Positions 7,609 to 15,023 of a stretch of 16,475 nucleotides of DNA are shown here, piece after piece. The number at the start of each line of letters is the position of its first letter. Positions within the stretch are counted from its first letter, which is position 1. The stretch is taken from positions 1 through 16,475 of the forward strand of contig NZ_JABBDR010000216.1 of the NCBI RefSeq assembly GCF_018854495.1, written 5' to 3'. This DNA comes from Acidithiobacillus ferruginosus. Its GTDB lineage: Bacteria > Pseudomonadota > Gammaproteobacteria > Acidithiobacillales > Acidithiobacillaceae. Made by a program: the position numbers and the translations under genes. The notes beneath the pieces are model-generated. The model was not told the DNA's origin, made no database searches, and saw only the letters and a program-made list of their open reading frames with translations.

Positions 7609-7750
7609 CAGGATGATACTTTTTCGTCCGGGAAAGCTGTTATGTAATTTGTGACCCGGTGACCCAGGATGAAACATTTATTTTTATACCCAATCAGGGG
7701 GATTAGTAATCAAAGAGTTACGTGGTATTCAGGATGACATTTTTTGTCGC
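7609..7750. repeat. Three imperfect direct repeats CAGGATGA-AC-TTT
   Basis: CAGGATGATACTTTTTCG starts at 7609, CAGGATGAAACATTTATT at 7665 and CAGGATGACATTTTTTGTCG at 7730, at intervals of 56 and 65 bases. A short tandem GTGACCC pair lies at 7651-7657 and 7659-7665. They fill the 228-base gap between arsM and the oxygenase, which has no gene. They could be multiple binding sites for a regulator or worn ends of an insertion sequence; nothing in the sequence decides. Confidence 0.5.
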
Positions 7751-7770
7751 TGAACATCCGGAGGACTTTT

Positions 7771-8517
7771 ATGGAAATCATCGGTGCGTCTGCCATGAGC
7801 AGGCTGCGCACCCAAGCCCAAAACTTTCAGCATACCCAGCCTTACCCATGGACCTGCATTTCTGATTTTCTTTATCCGGAAAAGTTTGACCAACTCTGCA
7901 AGGATCTCCCCGATCCCGCCCTTTTTGAATCCCAAATGGGCTATAAAAGGGCGCATGGGCAACAAGGTCATGATCGCCTCGCGCTACAGTATCGTCCGGC
8001 GCTGGAGAAGATACTGGCACCGAGCTGGAACCATTTTGTCCATGAATTGCATAGTGATGCCTATAAATCCTTTTGGCGAGAGATGCTGGGTTTAAGCCCC
8101 AGGACACCCGTGATTCTCACCATGCACTGGCATTACGCCCCGCCCGGCGCGTCCGTTTCGCCGCATACCGACGCCCGGCGCAAGCTCGGTTCTCATATCT
8201 TCTATTTCAATACGCCAGACGACTGGGATGAGGCTTGGGGTGGGCAGACCCTGGTACTGGACGACGGGGGCAAATGGCCACGTCACTCGGCTCCGGACTA
8301 TGCGGACTTGCGCGAAGTCGGCGCCTCCCAGGTGCTGGGGAATCGCAGTTTTCTTTTCGCTCAGACTGACCATTCCTGGCACGCCGTCAAGGCGGTTCAG
8401 TGTCCGGCGGGGCATATGCGCAAAGTTTTTATCGTCGTGGCCAATCGCCTCACGCCGCAGGTGATCTGGCGGCGCATCCGCGGTAAGGACGCCGACGGCT
8501 ACCGTCTGGCAGGCTGA
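7771..8517 (+). CDS. 2-oxoglutarate/Fe(II)-dependent oxygenase
   Basis: The 248-residue product carries the facial triad of this superfamily: H132 and D134 in SPHTDARRKLG and H204 in HSWHAVKAV. Arg217 in MRKVFIVV is placed to bind the 2-oxoglutarate carboxylate. GGQTLVL (157-163) and NRSFLFAQTD (191-200) form the usual jelly-roll strands between the metal ligands. Such enzymes hydroxylate proteins, lipids, sugars or small molecules; several relatives sit in polysaccharide and prolyl-hydroxylase-like groups, but the substrate is not readable here. I chose ATG 7771 because GGAGG at 7760-7764 precedes it; a TTG at 7744 is in frame but unsupported. No signal peptide is seen. It is followed by two envelope genes. 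Confidence 0.85.
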   Translation: MEIIGASAMSRLRTQAQNFQHTQPYPWTCISDFLYPEKFDQLCKDLPDPALFESQMGYKRAHGQQGHDRLALQYRPALEKILAPSWNHFVHELHSDAYKSFWREMLGLSPRTPVILTMHWHYAPPGASVSPHTDARRKLGSHIFYFNTPDDWDEAWGGQTLVLDDGGKWPRHSAPDYADLREVGASQVLGNRSFLFAQTDHSWHAVKAVQCPAGHMRKVFIVVANRLTPQVIWRRIRGKDADGYRLAG

Positions 8518-8534
8518 ATTCAGGAAAATTTCAC

Positions 8535-8563
8535 TTGCGACATAGGCGCATAACACGTTTATT
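8535..8563 (+). promoter_or_regulatory. Candidate promoter for the PagL-like gene
   Basis: TTGCGA at 8535-8540 and TTTATT at 8558-8563 are separated by exactly 17 bases, each matching four of six consensus positions. Transcription would start near 8570, just upstream of the GGGAGG ribosome binding site of the ATG at 8581. By eye only. Confidence 0.35.
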
Positions 8564-8580
8564 GCACAAAGGGAGGGCTC

Positions 8581-9124
8581 ATGCGTCCCCTGTTTTTTAC
8601 TATCCCACAGTGGGCTACGGGTTCTCGGATTGGTCACCTTGTTTTCAGCGGCACCTTCGGCGTGGGCCGTTACCCTGATGCCCAGCGGCGCACCATATCT
8701 GAGCGTTGGTGCCGGCGTTTTCAATCTGGTTGGCGCGGTTGATGACGACGGCTACAATCATACTCCGGCCGAGTTCAATGCGGAGTACCAGTCCGGATTC
8801 CGGTTTTATGGTATCGATTATGTACTGGGTCTGCTCGCCAACACCGATGGTGGTGTCGATGGTTATGGAGGCCTTTATGCCGACATCCTGCTGACGCCGC
8901 GCTGGATGCTGACGCCAGAAGCGGCCGTGAGCGGCTATAATCAGGGTAACAGTAAATATATGGGCAGTACGTTTCTCTTCCGGCTGGAATTGGGGCTGGC
9001 CTACCAGATGGATAACGGCGGGCGGTTGGGACTGAAAATAGCGCATTTATCCAATGCTGATATCTACCCGCGTAATCCGGGAGAAAACGAACTTCTGGTT
9101 ACCTATTCATTTCCTCTGAGTTGA
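8581..9124 (+). CDS. PagL-like lipid A 3-O-deacylase (acyloxyacyl hydrolase), frameshifted in signal peptide
   Basis: PagL enzymes are outer-membrane barrels that remove the 3-O-acyl chain from lipid A. The C-terminus matches the family: KIAHLSNADIYPRNPGENEL then LVTYSFPLS, with the catalytic His and Ser in HLSN and Glu in the NPGENE segment. Alternating beta strands precede it. The mature domain is open in the frame of 8630-9124, whose first possible start is a TTG that leaves no proper signal peptide. A good ATG at 8581 with GGGAGG just upstream is in another frame. Removing one T from the T6 run at 8593-8598 joins the two and gives a complete signal peptide (MRPLFLLSHSGLRVLGLVTL, then FSAAPSAWA). 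This is a mutation, a switchable tract or a sequencing error. Confidence 0.75.
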
Positions 9125-9155
9125 TTCCACCGGCATTGGTGCAAAGGACGTCCTC

Positions 9156-9809
9156 ATGAACGGCAAAGACATCGCAACACTGTATCGTTTCAGAGTGTTC
9201 AGCAGTATCTGGAGCGCATGTTTCCTGCTCCTGTGGAGCACAGCAGTCTGGGCGGCAGTACCGAATACGCCCACTATCATTGTCCAGGACATTACCCAAG
9301 AGGTCATCCACGTATTGCAGACGCATGAGGGACAACCCTTTACACCCGCCGTCCAGCAACAGATTGCGGATATTGTGCTACCCCACATAGATTTCATGAC
9401 CATGTCGCGCTTCGTCATGAGTCAGTACTGGAGCCAGATGACTCCGGCACAGCAGAATGAATTTGTTCGGCTTTTCAAGGAGCAACTGGTTCATACCTAC
9501 CTGATTGCATTCAGTCATTACTCCGGACAAACGGTACAGGTCCTTAGCAGTCGCCAGATATATCAACATCCTGACATCGTGCAGGTGAATACGACGATTC
9601 TGCAAACGAATGGGCTGGCGAACATTCCGGTCACCTATGCGTTCCTCCAGGAGAGTTCCGGCTGGAAGATTTACGATGTATTTATCGACGGCGTCTGCAT
9701 GAACCTGACTTACCGGAATACTTACCGGAAAACAGTGGCCCATAAAGGAATCGCCAATTTTCTCCAAGATCTGAGTAAAAAGGAGCGGCCCTGGAATAAG
9801 GGCCAGTAA
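9156..9809 (+). CDS. MlaC/Ttg2D-family periplasmic phospholipid-binding protein (MlaC or HpnM-like)
   Basis: The 217-residue protein begins with a signal peptide (hydrophobic SIWSACFLLLWSTAVWA, with cleavage likely after AVWA). The body matches the MlaC/toluene-tolerance family: an N-terminal helix ending in LPHIDFMTMSRFVMSQYW, QMTPAQQNEFVRLFKEQLV, then the sheet with VQVNTTILQTNG and the closing WKIYDVFIDGVCMNLTYRN segment. MlaC ferries phospholipids across the periplasm; the related HpnM is found with hopanoid genes. No other mla or hpn genes are visible here, so the pathway is open. AAAGGA (9143-9148) precedes the ATG. A GGCCCT/AGGGCC stem lies within the last codons but no T run follows. 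Confidence 0.87.
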   Translation: MNGKDIATLYRFRVFSSIWSACFLLLWSTAVWAAVPNTPTIIVQDITQEVIHVLQTHEGQPFTPAVQQQIADIVLPHIDFMTMSRFVMSQYWSQMTPAQQNEFVRLFKEQLVHTYLIAFSHYSGQTVQVLSSRQIYQHPDIVQVNTTILQTNGLANIPVTYAFLQESSGWKIYDVFIDGVCMNLTYRNTYRKTVAHKGIANFLQDLSKKERPWNKGQ

Positions 9810-9972
9810 CTGCGACGGACAACGGGCCACAGCCAAAAAGAGGGGCGCCCGTCCGCACTGCACCTGCCCGGACAAACCAAGGCACTGGACATGACAGATC
9901 CAAAAAGTGCTGTCGGCTGCGCAACGCACAGGATCAATGACAACTGAACTGGCTGATGGCGGGCTCGTGGTT

Positions 9973-10004
9973 GGCGGCCAGGCGGCCAGGCGGCCAGGCG
10001 GCAA
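9973..10004. repeat. Tandem repeat GGCGGCCA, four copies
   Basis: Three perfect copies of GGCGGCCA (9973-9996) are followed by a fourth with one change (GGCGGCAA). They lie in the 272-base gap between the MlaC-like gene and the decayed exporter, where I see no gene on either strand. Copy number of such short GC repeats often varies between strains. Confidence 0.75.
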
Positions 10005-10081
10005 GACGGGATCGTGCTCCATTCGCCTATACGCGGCATTCCTGCTGTCCATTTTCGCCCCACCCGTCCGGTCCTCTCGGC

Positions 10082-10530
10082 TTAACCTGTTGGAAGAACA
10101 CGCCTGGGGATCAGCAATGTCAGGGGTAACAGGCAAAAGAAGAGGATGGTGATCCACTGAAACACGTCCAGGAAGCCGATCATTTCGGCCTGGCTGAATA
10201 AGGTCTGCCCGAGCAATGCCCAGACGCGGGGATCCTGTGCTACCAATCCGCTGGCCTGCAGCCAATTCGGCAACGCTGCACTGAAAGTCGCGGCTGGTAA
10301 CGATTGATGAGGCGCCCAACGATCATCCTGGTAACGGCGCTGGCGACGCCGCGCGGAAACATGGCCCAGCCGGTGGTTTCCGGCATGTAATTCAGCAGTC
10401 CCTCCAGCATGAGGGGCTGCATGGCGGTAGTGCCGAAGAGACCAAGGCCGAATACGCCGGTGATCAGCGTGGCGGTAGCGAAACTGCGGTCGCGAAAAAG
10501 ATGGAGATGGTTCAGGAGGGGTAGTCGCAT
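10082..10530 (-). pseudogene. DHA2-family (EmrB/QacA-like) drug exporter, fragment with internal deletion
   Basis: Two frames on the minus strand carry separate parts of one MFS exporter. From about 10530 to 10300 the product reads LFRDRSFATATLITGVFGLG, TTAMQPLMLEGLLNYMPETT and GWAMFPRGVASAVTRMIVGR, matching the middle helices of EmrB relatives. The other frame, from about 10290 to the TAA at 10082, reads ALPNWLQASGLVAQDPRV, LLGQTLFSQAEMIGFLDVFQ and ITILFFCLLPLTLLIPRR, which is the family C-terminus. The sequence between them (several helices) and the entire first half of the protein are missing. Nothing functional can be made. Confidence 0.8.
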
Positions 10531-10653
10531 GAATTGCGCTTGCCGCCAAGGGTATCTCCTTTGGTAAAATCGTGAATTGCGCCCGCCGGGATCTCTATGC
10601 GGGGTACCCCCGTAATGGGGATTCCTACCGTGAAAAGTAATGGGCTGTCCCCA

Positions 10654-11595
10654 CTACCAACGAAAACCCGACAGGTGACGCCAGCGTGGTAGGTCTTTGG
10701 CCATGGGCAGACTTACACCGTGGTCCCATGCCCATATTTCCGGATGGTTCAAGGGACGCGCTGTGGCGAAAAGACGGCGCACGCGATCTTCTGTCCTCGG
10801 ATGGGTGCGTAACCACGAGGGAACGGCTACTCTGCCCAGTTTGGGGAAAAGTATTTTCATTTCCCGTTCCTGGGCATCTTTCATCTTTTGCAGTGCGCTG
10901 GCCAGACCCTGGGGATCATGGGTGAGTTCCATGGCGCCACGATCCGCCTCAAACTCACGGGTGCGAGAAAGAACCAATTGCAAAGACATACTGACCGAGG
11001 GTGCGACAATCAGCAAAAAAATCAGCCCCCAGGGCATGGTGTACTTATGCATGATCCATAAGGGTAAATTGATCAGGATCAAAATCTGGCCCAGCAAACA
11101 AAACGTCCATGTCATCTGGCTGAAGAGATCCGCAACAATCATGACCCAGATATCCTTGTGGCGGATATGGGAGATCTCGTGCGCCATTACTGCAGCCAGC
11201 TCACGCCCATCAAGTGCGCGCAGCAGGCCATCAGAAATCACCAACGACACATGCGCATCCAGTCCGGTGGAAAACGCATTCAGGGCAGGGGTGGGCAGGT
11301 GGTACAAGGTCGGAAGATGATCCAGCCCAGAGCGTTCGGCCAGCCTTTGCACCATATCGAAGAGCAGCGGCGATTGCCCCGGTGTAATTACTTCCGCCCC
11401 CATTCTACGAATGAGTAATTGTGGCATCAGCCGGGGCGCAAATAAAATAAACAGCATGCCTGCACCCAGCATCACGTAAAGCGTATCCACACCACCCAGG
11501 AGCCAACCGATCCACATCATCAGCAACAACATCGCGCTGATGATGCCCGTCGATTCGAGCCAATTGACAAGATGGTGCCAACGCCAACGCAACAT
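10654..11595 (-). CDS. HtpX-like M48 zinc metalloprotease, membrane-bound
   Basis: The 313-residue product has two N-terminal transmembrane helices (about residues 17-55), the zinc motif HEISH at 139-143, a second hydrophobic pair near 150-207, and SRTREFEADRGA at 210-221, where Glu214 is the third zinc ligand. This is the layout of HtpX, an inner-membrane protease that degrades misfolded membrane proteins. NAFSTG (106-111) and WLRTHPRTEDRVRRL near the end are further family marks. Its ATG overlaps the stop of the upstream exported protein (TAATG), with GAGAGGG as ribosome binding site, so the two are coupled. It has an extra C-terminal tail rich in Trp and His. I call it HtpX-like since paralogs of different role exist. 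Confidence 0.9.
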   Translation of the reverse strand: MLRWRWHHLVNWLESTGIISAMLLLMMWIGWLLGGVDTLYVMLGAGMLFILFAPRLMPQLLIRRMGAEVITPGQSPLLFDMVQRLAERSGLDHLPTLYHLPTPALNAFSTGLDAHVSLVISDGLLRALDGRELAAVMAHEISHIRHKDIWVMIVADLFSQMTWTFCLLGQILILINLPLWIMHKYTMPWGLIFLLIVAPSVSMSLQLVLSRTREFEADRGAMELTHDPQGLASALQKMKDAQEREMKILFPKLGRVAVPSWLRTHPRTEDRVRRLFATARPLNHPEIWAWDHGVSLPMAKDLPRWRHLSGFRW

Positions 11596-12103
11596 TAAGC
11601 CCTCTCCCCGGAAATCTTTTGACCCCAGCCCATATATCCGTTGCCAGGCCTAATGAATCGCACCAGCACCCCGGTATTGGTCAGACTTTGCAACGCCCAT
11701 TTACCCCTATCCGTTTCCGCGTTGTACTGCCAGATGGGCAAAGTTTCTGGCGCGCCTTTCCCGCGCCGATAGGCGGCAAGGACCGCCGCATAAAGGCGAT
11801 GGCGGTTGCCCTGATCAAACCAGTCGCTGCTTTGGTTGGACCATGGCAGCCCGTGCTCCTTGGCAAAAAAATCGGGGTAAACACCTGCAATGCGGACGGC
11901 GTGCCTGACGGCCATAACCACCAAATTTGTGGATTTGCCCCCTAGCCGGTCCAGCCCACTTGCCCCGGCAAATAGTGCATTTGCGCAAGATCACGAGCCG
12001 CCTGCAACCAAACCGGTGGTATGGTAGCGTCCGCCTGCGCTGCAGAAAAAAGCGCTGTCATAAGCCATACCATGAGCACACGGTGGAGATCTTCAAGTAC
12101 CAT
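11595..12103 (-). pseudogene. Exported protein of unknown family, one-base frameshift
   Basis: I do not recognise this protein. An ATG at 12103 begins a signal peptide (MVLEDLHRVLMVWLMTALF, then SAAQA), continues as IPPVWLQAARDLAQMHYLPG and stops at TAG soon after. From there a second frame runs to TAA at 11595-11597 and includes AGVYPDFFAKEHGLPW and FDQGNRHRLYAAVLAAYRRG. Adding one G to the GGG at 11955-11957 on the complement joins them as PGQVGLDRLGGKSTNLVVMA, giving about 170 residues. The join reads smoothly, so a recent mutation or a sequencing error is likely. Its stop overlaps the HtpX-like start, so the pair was co-expressed, perhaps for envelope quality control. Confidence 0.6.
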
Positions 12104-12158
12104 GACCGTTTCTGCGAGAGGTGGTTGTTGAAGAAATTATGACGGCAGAATGCGCCGA

Positions 12159-12218
12159 TCATATCCGCTCATGAGGTATGGCCACGTCATCTACCGCCTT
12201 GCTGTCTTGATTAGTCAT
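12159..12218 (-). CDS. Candidate 19-residue ORF with strong ribosome binding site
   Basis: AAAGGAG (complement of 12226-12232) stands seven bases before an ATG whose frame reads MTNQDSKAVDDVAIPHERI and stops at TGA. It lies 38 bases after the ldhA-like stop and upstream of the exported protein, all on the minus strand. It could be a real small protein, a leader peptide, or the start of a gene whose remainder has been lost. A neighbouring frame continues as YDRRILPS before a TAA, which fits the last view. No family is recognised. Confidence 0.35.
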   Translation of the reverse strand: MTNQDSKAVDDVAIPHERI

Positions 12219-12256
12219 GGTAATACTCCTTTTCGAATGGAATGTCGGAACTGTTC

Positions 12257-13252
12257 TCATCCCTTGCTGCGAACGCAATTTGGATTATCCTTCCCATCGC
12301 TGTAGTCATCCAGGTTCTGGATCGTGGTCCTGGCAATGGTGGTCAGTGCCTCACTGGTAAAAAAGGCCTGATGGCCCGTGATGATGACATTGGGAAAAGT
12401 GAGCAGCCGTTCGAAGCTGTCATCGCAGATAATGTCGTCGCAATGGTCCTTGAAGTATAGATCAGCCTCTTCTTCATAGACATCCAGACCCACTGCACCC
12501 AGATGGCGGCTTTTCAGCGCCGCAATGAGTGCCGTGGTGTCAATAAGCGGACCGCGGCTGGTATTGATCAGCATGGCGCCATTGGGCATCAAGGCGAACC
12601 GTTCCGCATTCATCAGATGCCGGGTTTCCGGGAGAAGTGGTAGGTGGAGGCTGACGATCCGGCTTTTGGTGAGTAATTCTTCCAGAGAAACATAGGCGAC
12701 CCCCAGTTCCTGACAGTCAGGATTGGGGGTAATGTCATAGGCCAGCAGGTGACAACCCATGCCATGGAGGATCCGTGCCAGTGCCGCGCCAATTTTGCCA
12801 GTACCGACAATGCCCACAGTCTTGCCGTGCATGTCAAAACCCAGCAAACCGTCGAGGAGGAAGTTGCCGTCGCGCACCCGGTTATAGGCTTTATGCAGAT
12901 GCCGGTTCAGAGTCAGCATGAGACCGACCGCGTATTCGGCGACCGCACATGGAGAATAATCCCGCACCCGCATGACGGTGATGTCCTGCTTTTCCGCGGC
13001 TGGAATATCGACATGGTTGAATCCGGTGCTGCGCAATACCAGTAGTTTAGTCCCCAAGCGCGCTATGATTTCCAGTGTTTTTGCGTCCAGCGTATCATCG
13101 ACAAATGGGCAGAGGGCGGGATAGCCTTGGGCAATAAAGGCGGTCTCGGCATTTAATGTCGTCTCGGTGAAGACGAGCTCGTGGCGCCCGTTATTGGCGG
13201 CACTGAGGAATTGTTGATCATAGGGACGAGCACTGGTGACTAAGCAACGCAT
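12257..13252 (-). CDS. ldhA: D-lactate dehydrogenase, LdhA type (2-hydroxyacid dehydrogenase)
   Basis: The 331-residue enzyme reduces pyruvate to D-lactate with NADH. The Rossmann motif GIVGTGKIG is at 147-155 with Asp173 ending the next strand, which favours NAD over NADP. Catalytic residues of the family are visible: Arg233 in NTSRG, an acidic residue in the DVYEEEADLY segment, and His294 in TGHQAF. The segments HKAYNRVRDGNFLLDGLLGF and TGHQAFFTSEAL closely resemble E. coli LdhA rather than the phosphoglycerate dehydrogenase branch. I chose ATG 13252, preceded by AAAGGAG, over upstream starts that run into the enolase gene. The enolase stop lies 22 bases before it, so both are probably on one transcript. 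Confidence 0.9.
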   Translation of the reverse strand: MRCLVTSARPYDQQFLSAANNGRHELVFTETTLNAETAFIAQGYPALCPFVDDTLDAKTLEIIARLGTKLLVLRSTGFNHVDIPAAEKQDITVMRVRDYSPCAVAEYAVGLMLTLNRHLHKAYNRVRDGNFLLDGLLGFDMHGKTVGIVGTGKIGAALARILHGMGCHLLAYDITPNPDCQELGVAYVSLEELLTKSRIVSLHLPLLPETRHLMNAERFALMPNGAMLINTSRGPLIDTTALIAALKSRHLGAVGLDVYEEEADLYFKDHCDDIICDDSFERLLTFPNVIITGHQAFFTSEALTTIARTTIQNLDDYSDGKDNPNCVRSKG

Positions 13253-13274
13253 GATCTCTCTCCTTTGAACGCTA

Positions 13275-14570
13275 TCAGAAACGGACCGGTCTGCAAAACG
13301 CGTGTTTGCCAGCAAAGCTGGCGGCGGTGCCCAGTTCTTCTTCGATCCGCAGCAACTGGTTGTACTTGGCCACCCGTTCGCCACGCGCCGGAGCACCCGA
13401 CTTCAGATGCCCCGTATCCAGGGCGACGGTGAGGTCGGCGATGAAATCGTCGGTGGTCTCACCGGAGCGGTGGGAGACAAAGGCCCCCCAGCCGTGATAC
13501 TGCGCCAGCCGCGTGGCGGTGATGGTCTCGGTCACCGTACCGATCTGATTGAGTTTGATGAGGGTGGCATTGGCAATATTGTCGGCAATGGCCTGGGCAA
13601 TGATTTTCGGGTTGGTGCAGAAAATATCGTCACCGACCAGTTCGATGCTGCCGCCCAGTTTTTCGTTGAGCAGTTTCCAGCTTTCCCAGTCATTTTCAGC
13701 CAGCCCGTCTTCCAGCAAAACGACGGGATAGTTGCGGACAATTTCTACGTAATAATCCACCATTTCCGCACTGTTCAGAGCGCGATTCTCGGTGCGCAGC
13801 TGATATTTTCCATCCTTGTAGAATTCCGAAGAGGCTGGATCGATGGCGATGCCACAATCTTTTCCGGGCTCGAATCCTCCGCGGCGAATGGCTTCTACCA
13901 GCAGGTCGTAGGATTGATGATTGGATTGCACGGCAGGGGCAAAACCGCCTTCGTCACCGACGCCAACGGACAGATGTTTTTCCAGAAGCAATCCCTGCAG
14001 GGTATGGTAGATTTCCGCACCCCAACGCAGGGCTTCGCGGAAGCTGTCGGCGCCATAGGGGACCAGCATGCATTCCTGAAAATCGGCCCCTTGCCAGTGC
14101 GCATGGACGCCCCCATTCAGCACGTTGAAACAGGGGACCGGCAGACGAGTCGCGCCGGGACCGCCGAGATACGCGTAGAGCGGCAGATCACAATAATCGG
14201 CGGCGGCACGGGCGCAGGCCATGGATACACCCAGCAGGGCGTTGGCCCCCAGATTGCTTTTGTTTTCCGTTCCATCCAGGCCGATCAGCGTATCATCAAT
14301 GGCTTTCTGGTCGCGGACATCCAGACCTTGGAGGTCCGATGCGATGATTTCCTCGACGTTTTTCACTACTTGCCGTACACCCTTGCCGCCGAAACGAGGG
14401 CTGTCACCGTCACGCAATTCGACGGCTTCCCTGCTGCCGGTGGAAGCACCGGAGGGTACCGCCGCCCGCGCATGCTGGCCATTATTGAGGTACACCTCCA
14501 CTTCGACAGTGGGGTTACCGCGTGAATCCAGAATTTCGCGGGCGATGATGTCTTCAATCAAGCTATCCAT
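13275..14570 (-). CDS. eno: Enolase (phosphopyruvate hydratase), divergent active-site loop
   Basis: The 431-residue enzyme converts 2-phosphoglycerate to phosphoenolpyruvate. The N-terminal signature AREILDSRGNPTVEVEV and the loop PSGASTGSREAVELRD are standard. All catalytic and metal residues align: His156, Glu166, Glu207 (GDEGGF), Asp244, Glu287 (LLEDGL), Asp314 (VGDD), Lys339 (LIKLNQIG), His367 (SHRSGETTDD) and Lys390. The mobile loop is odd: NGGVHAHWQGADFQECML replaces the usual form close to NGGxHADNNVDIQEFM. The C-terminus HAFCRPVRF is also unusual. AGGAGG lies four bases upstream of the ATG. It sits beside ldhA and a broken pyruvate kinase, not the pyrG neighbour often seen, so it may be a second copy. 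Confidence 0.95.
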   Translation of the reverse strand: MDSLIEDIIAREILDSRGNPTVEVEVYLNNGQHARAAVPSGASTGSREAVELRDGDSPRFGGKGVRQVVKNVEEIIASDLQGLDVRDQKAIDDTLIGLDGTENKSNLGANALLGVSMACARAAADYCDLPLYAYLGGPGATRLPVPCFNVLNGGVHAHWQGADFQECMLVPYGADSFREALRWGAEIYHTLQGLLLEKHLSVGVGDEGGFAPAVQSNHQSYDLLVEAIRRGGFEPGKDCGIAIDPASSEFYKDGKYQLRTENRALNSAEMVDYYVEIVRNYPVVLLEDGLAENDWESWKLLNEKLGGSIELVGDDIFCTNPKIIAQAIADNIANATLIKLNQIGTVTETITATRLAQYHGWGAFVSHRSGETTDDFIADLTVALDTGHLKSGAPARGERVAKYNQLLRIEEELGTAASFAGKHAFCRPVRF

Positions 14571-14582
14571 AAAACCTCCTTG

Positions 14583-14952
14583 TCATGGGTGGACAGAACC
14601 ATCCAGGTGAATGAGTTCCAGGCGATTGGTTCCGCCCGAGTGGCCTTTGTTTGGGCCCTGGGTCAAGAGAATTAGCTCCTTTTCAAATCCGTTGGTGACC
14701 AGCCAACGGCGTACCGCATGTTCCCAGCCCGTATCGGGAATCGCTATTTCTACAGGATAGACACCATATTGCAGACATAAACGCTGGCAGGTCTGCTGAT
14801 GGGGGCTCATGTGCCAGAATCCAGGGACACTGTGCCGCACAGCGCTGGCGATCAAGGCTTCCACGCTCGGGGTTTCCTGATGGTTTTCAGACCGCGCGCC
14901 ACCAGGATGCCATCGGCGGTACCTTGGTGGAAGTAATCATAATGGGACCTCC
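14583..14952 (-). pseudogene. Pyruvate kinase remnant
   Basis: The frame ending at TGA 14583-14585 encodes the C-terminal domain of pyruvate kinase: SPHQQTCQRLCLQYGVYPVE, then ILLTQGPNKGHSGGTNRLEL, matching the family's GVxP and GxxxGxxGxTN pattern. Just upstream, in another frame, 14891-14917 encodes ADGILVARG, the pyruvate kinase active-site segment that should be followed by DLG. Everything else, including the N-terminal barrel, is missing. A strong GGAGG (14948-14952) stands before an ATG at 14940 that stops after 17 codons, perhaps the original start. Next to enolase and ldhA it completes a phosphoenolpyruvate to lactate path, now broken at this step unless another pyruvate kinase exists. 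Confidence 0.75.
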
Positions 14953-15023
14953 ATTACCCAGCCTTTGACGCTGGGGAAGATCTTCATGCGCGGTGCAGCG
15001 CCGTTCATGGGGCGGAATTTTCT

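Noticed and set aside
9786..9804. GGCCCT/AGGGCC stem at the end of the MlaC-like gene as a terminator
   Set aside because: Lies inside the coding sequence and no T run follows.
9378..10319. Minus-strand open frame over the MlaC-like gene and the repeat gap
   Set aside because: Antisense to the MlaC-like gene, no family likeness, and it includes low-complexity codons from the tandem repeat.
10601..10620. GGGGTACCCC palindrome and CCCC/GGGG stem as a terminator for the protease gene
   Set aside because: Short stems with no T run on either side.
13302..14525. Plus-strand open frame of about 407 codons opposite enolase
   Set aside because: The opposite strand carries every enolase motif, and this frame has no ribosome binding site or recognisable family.
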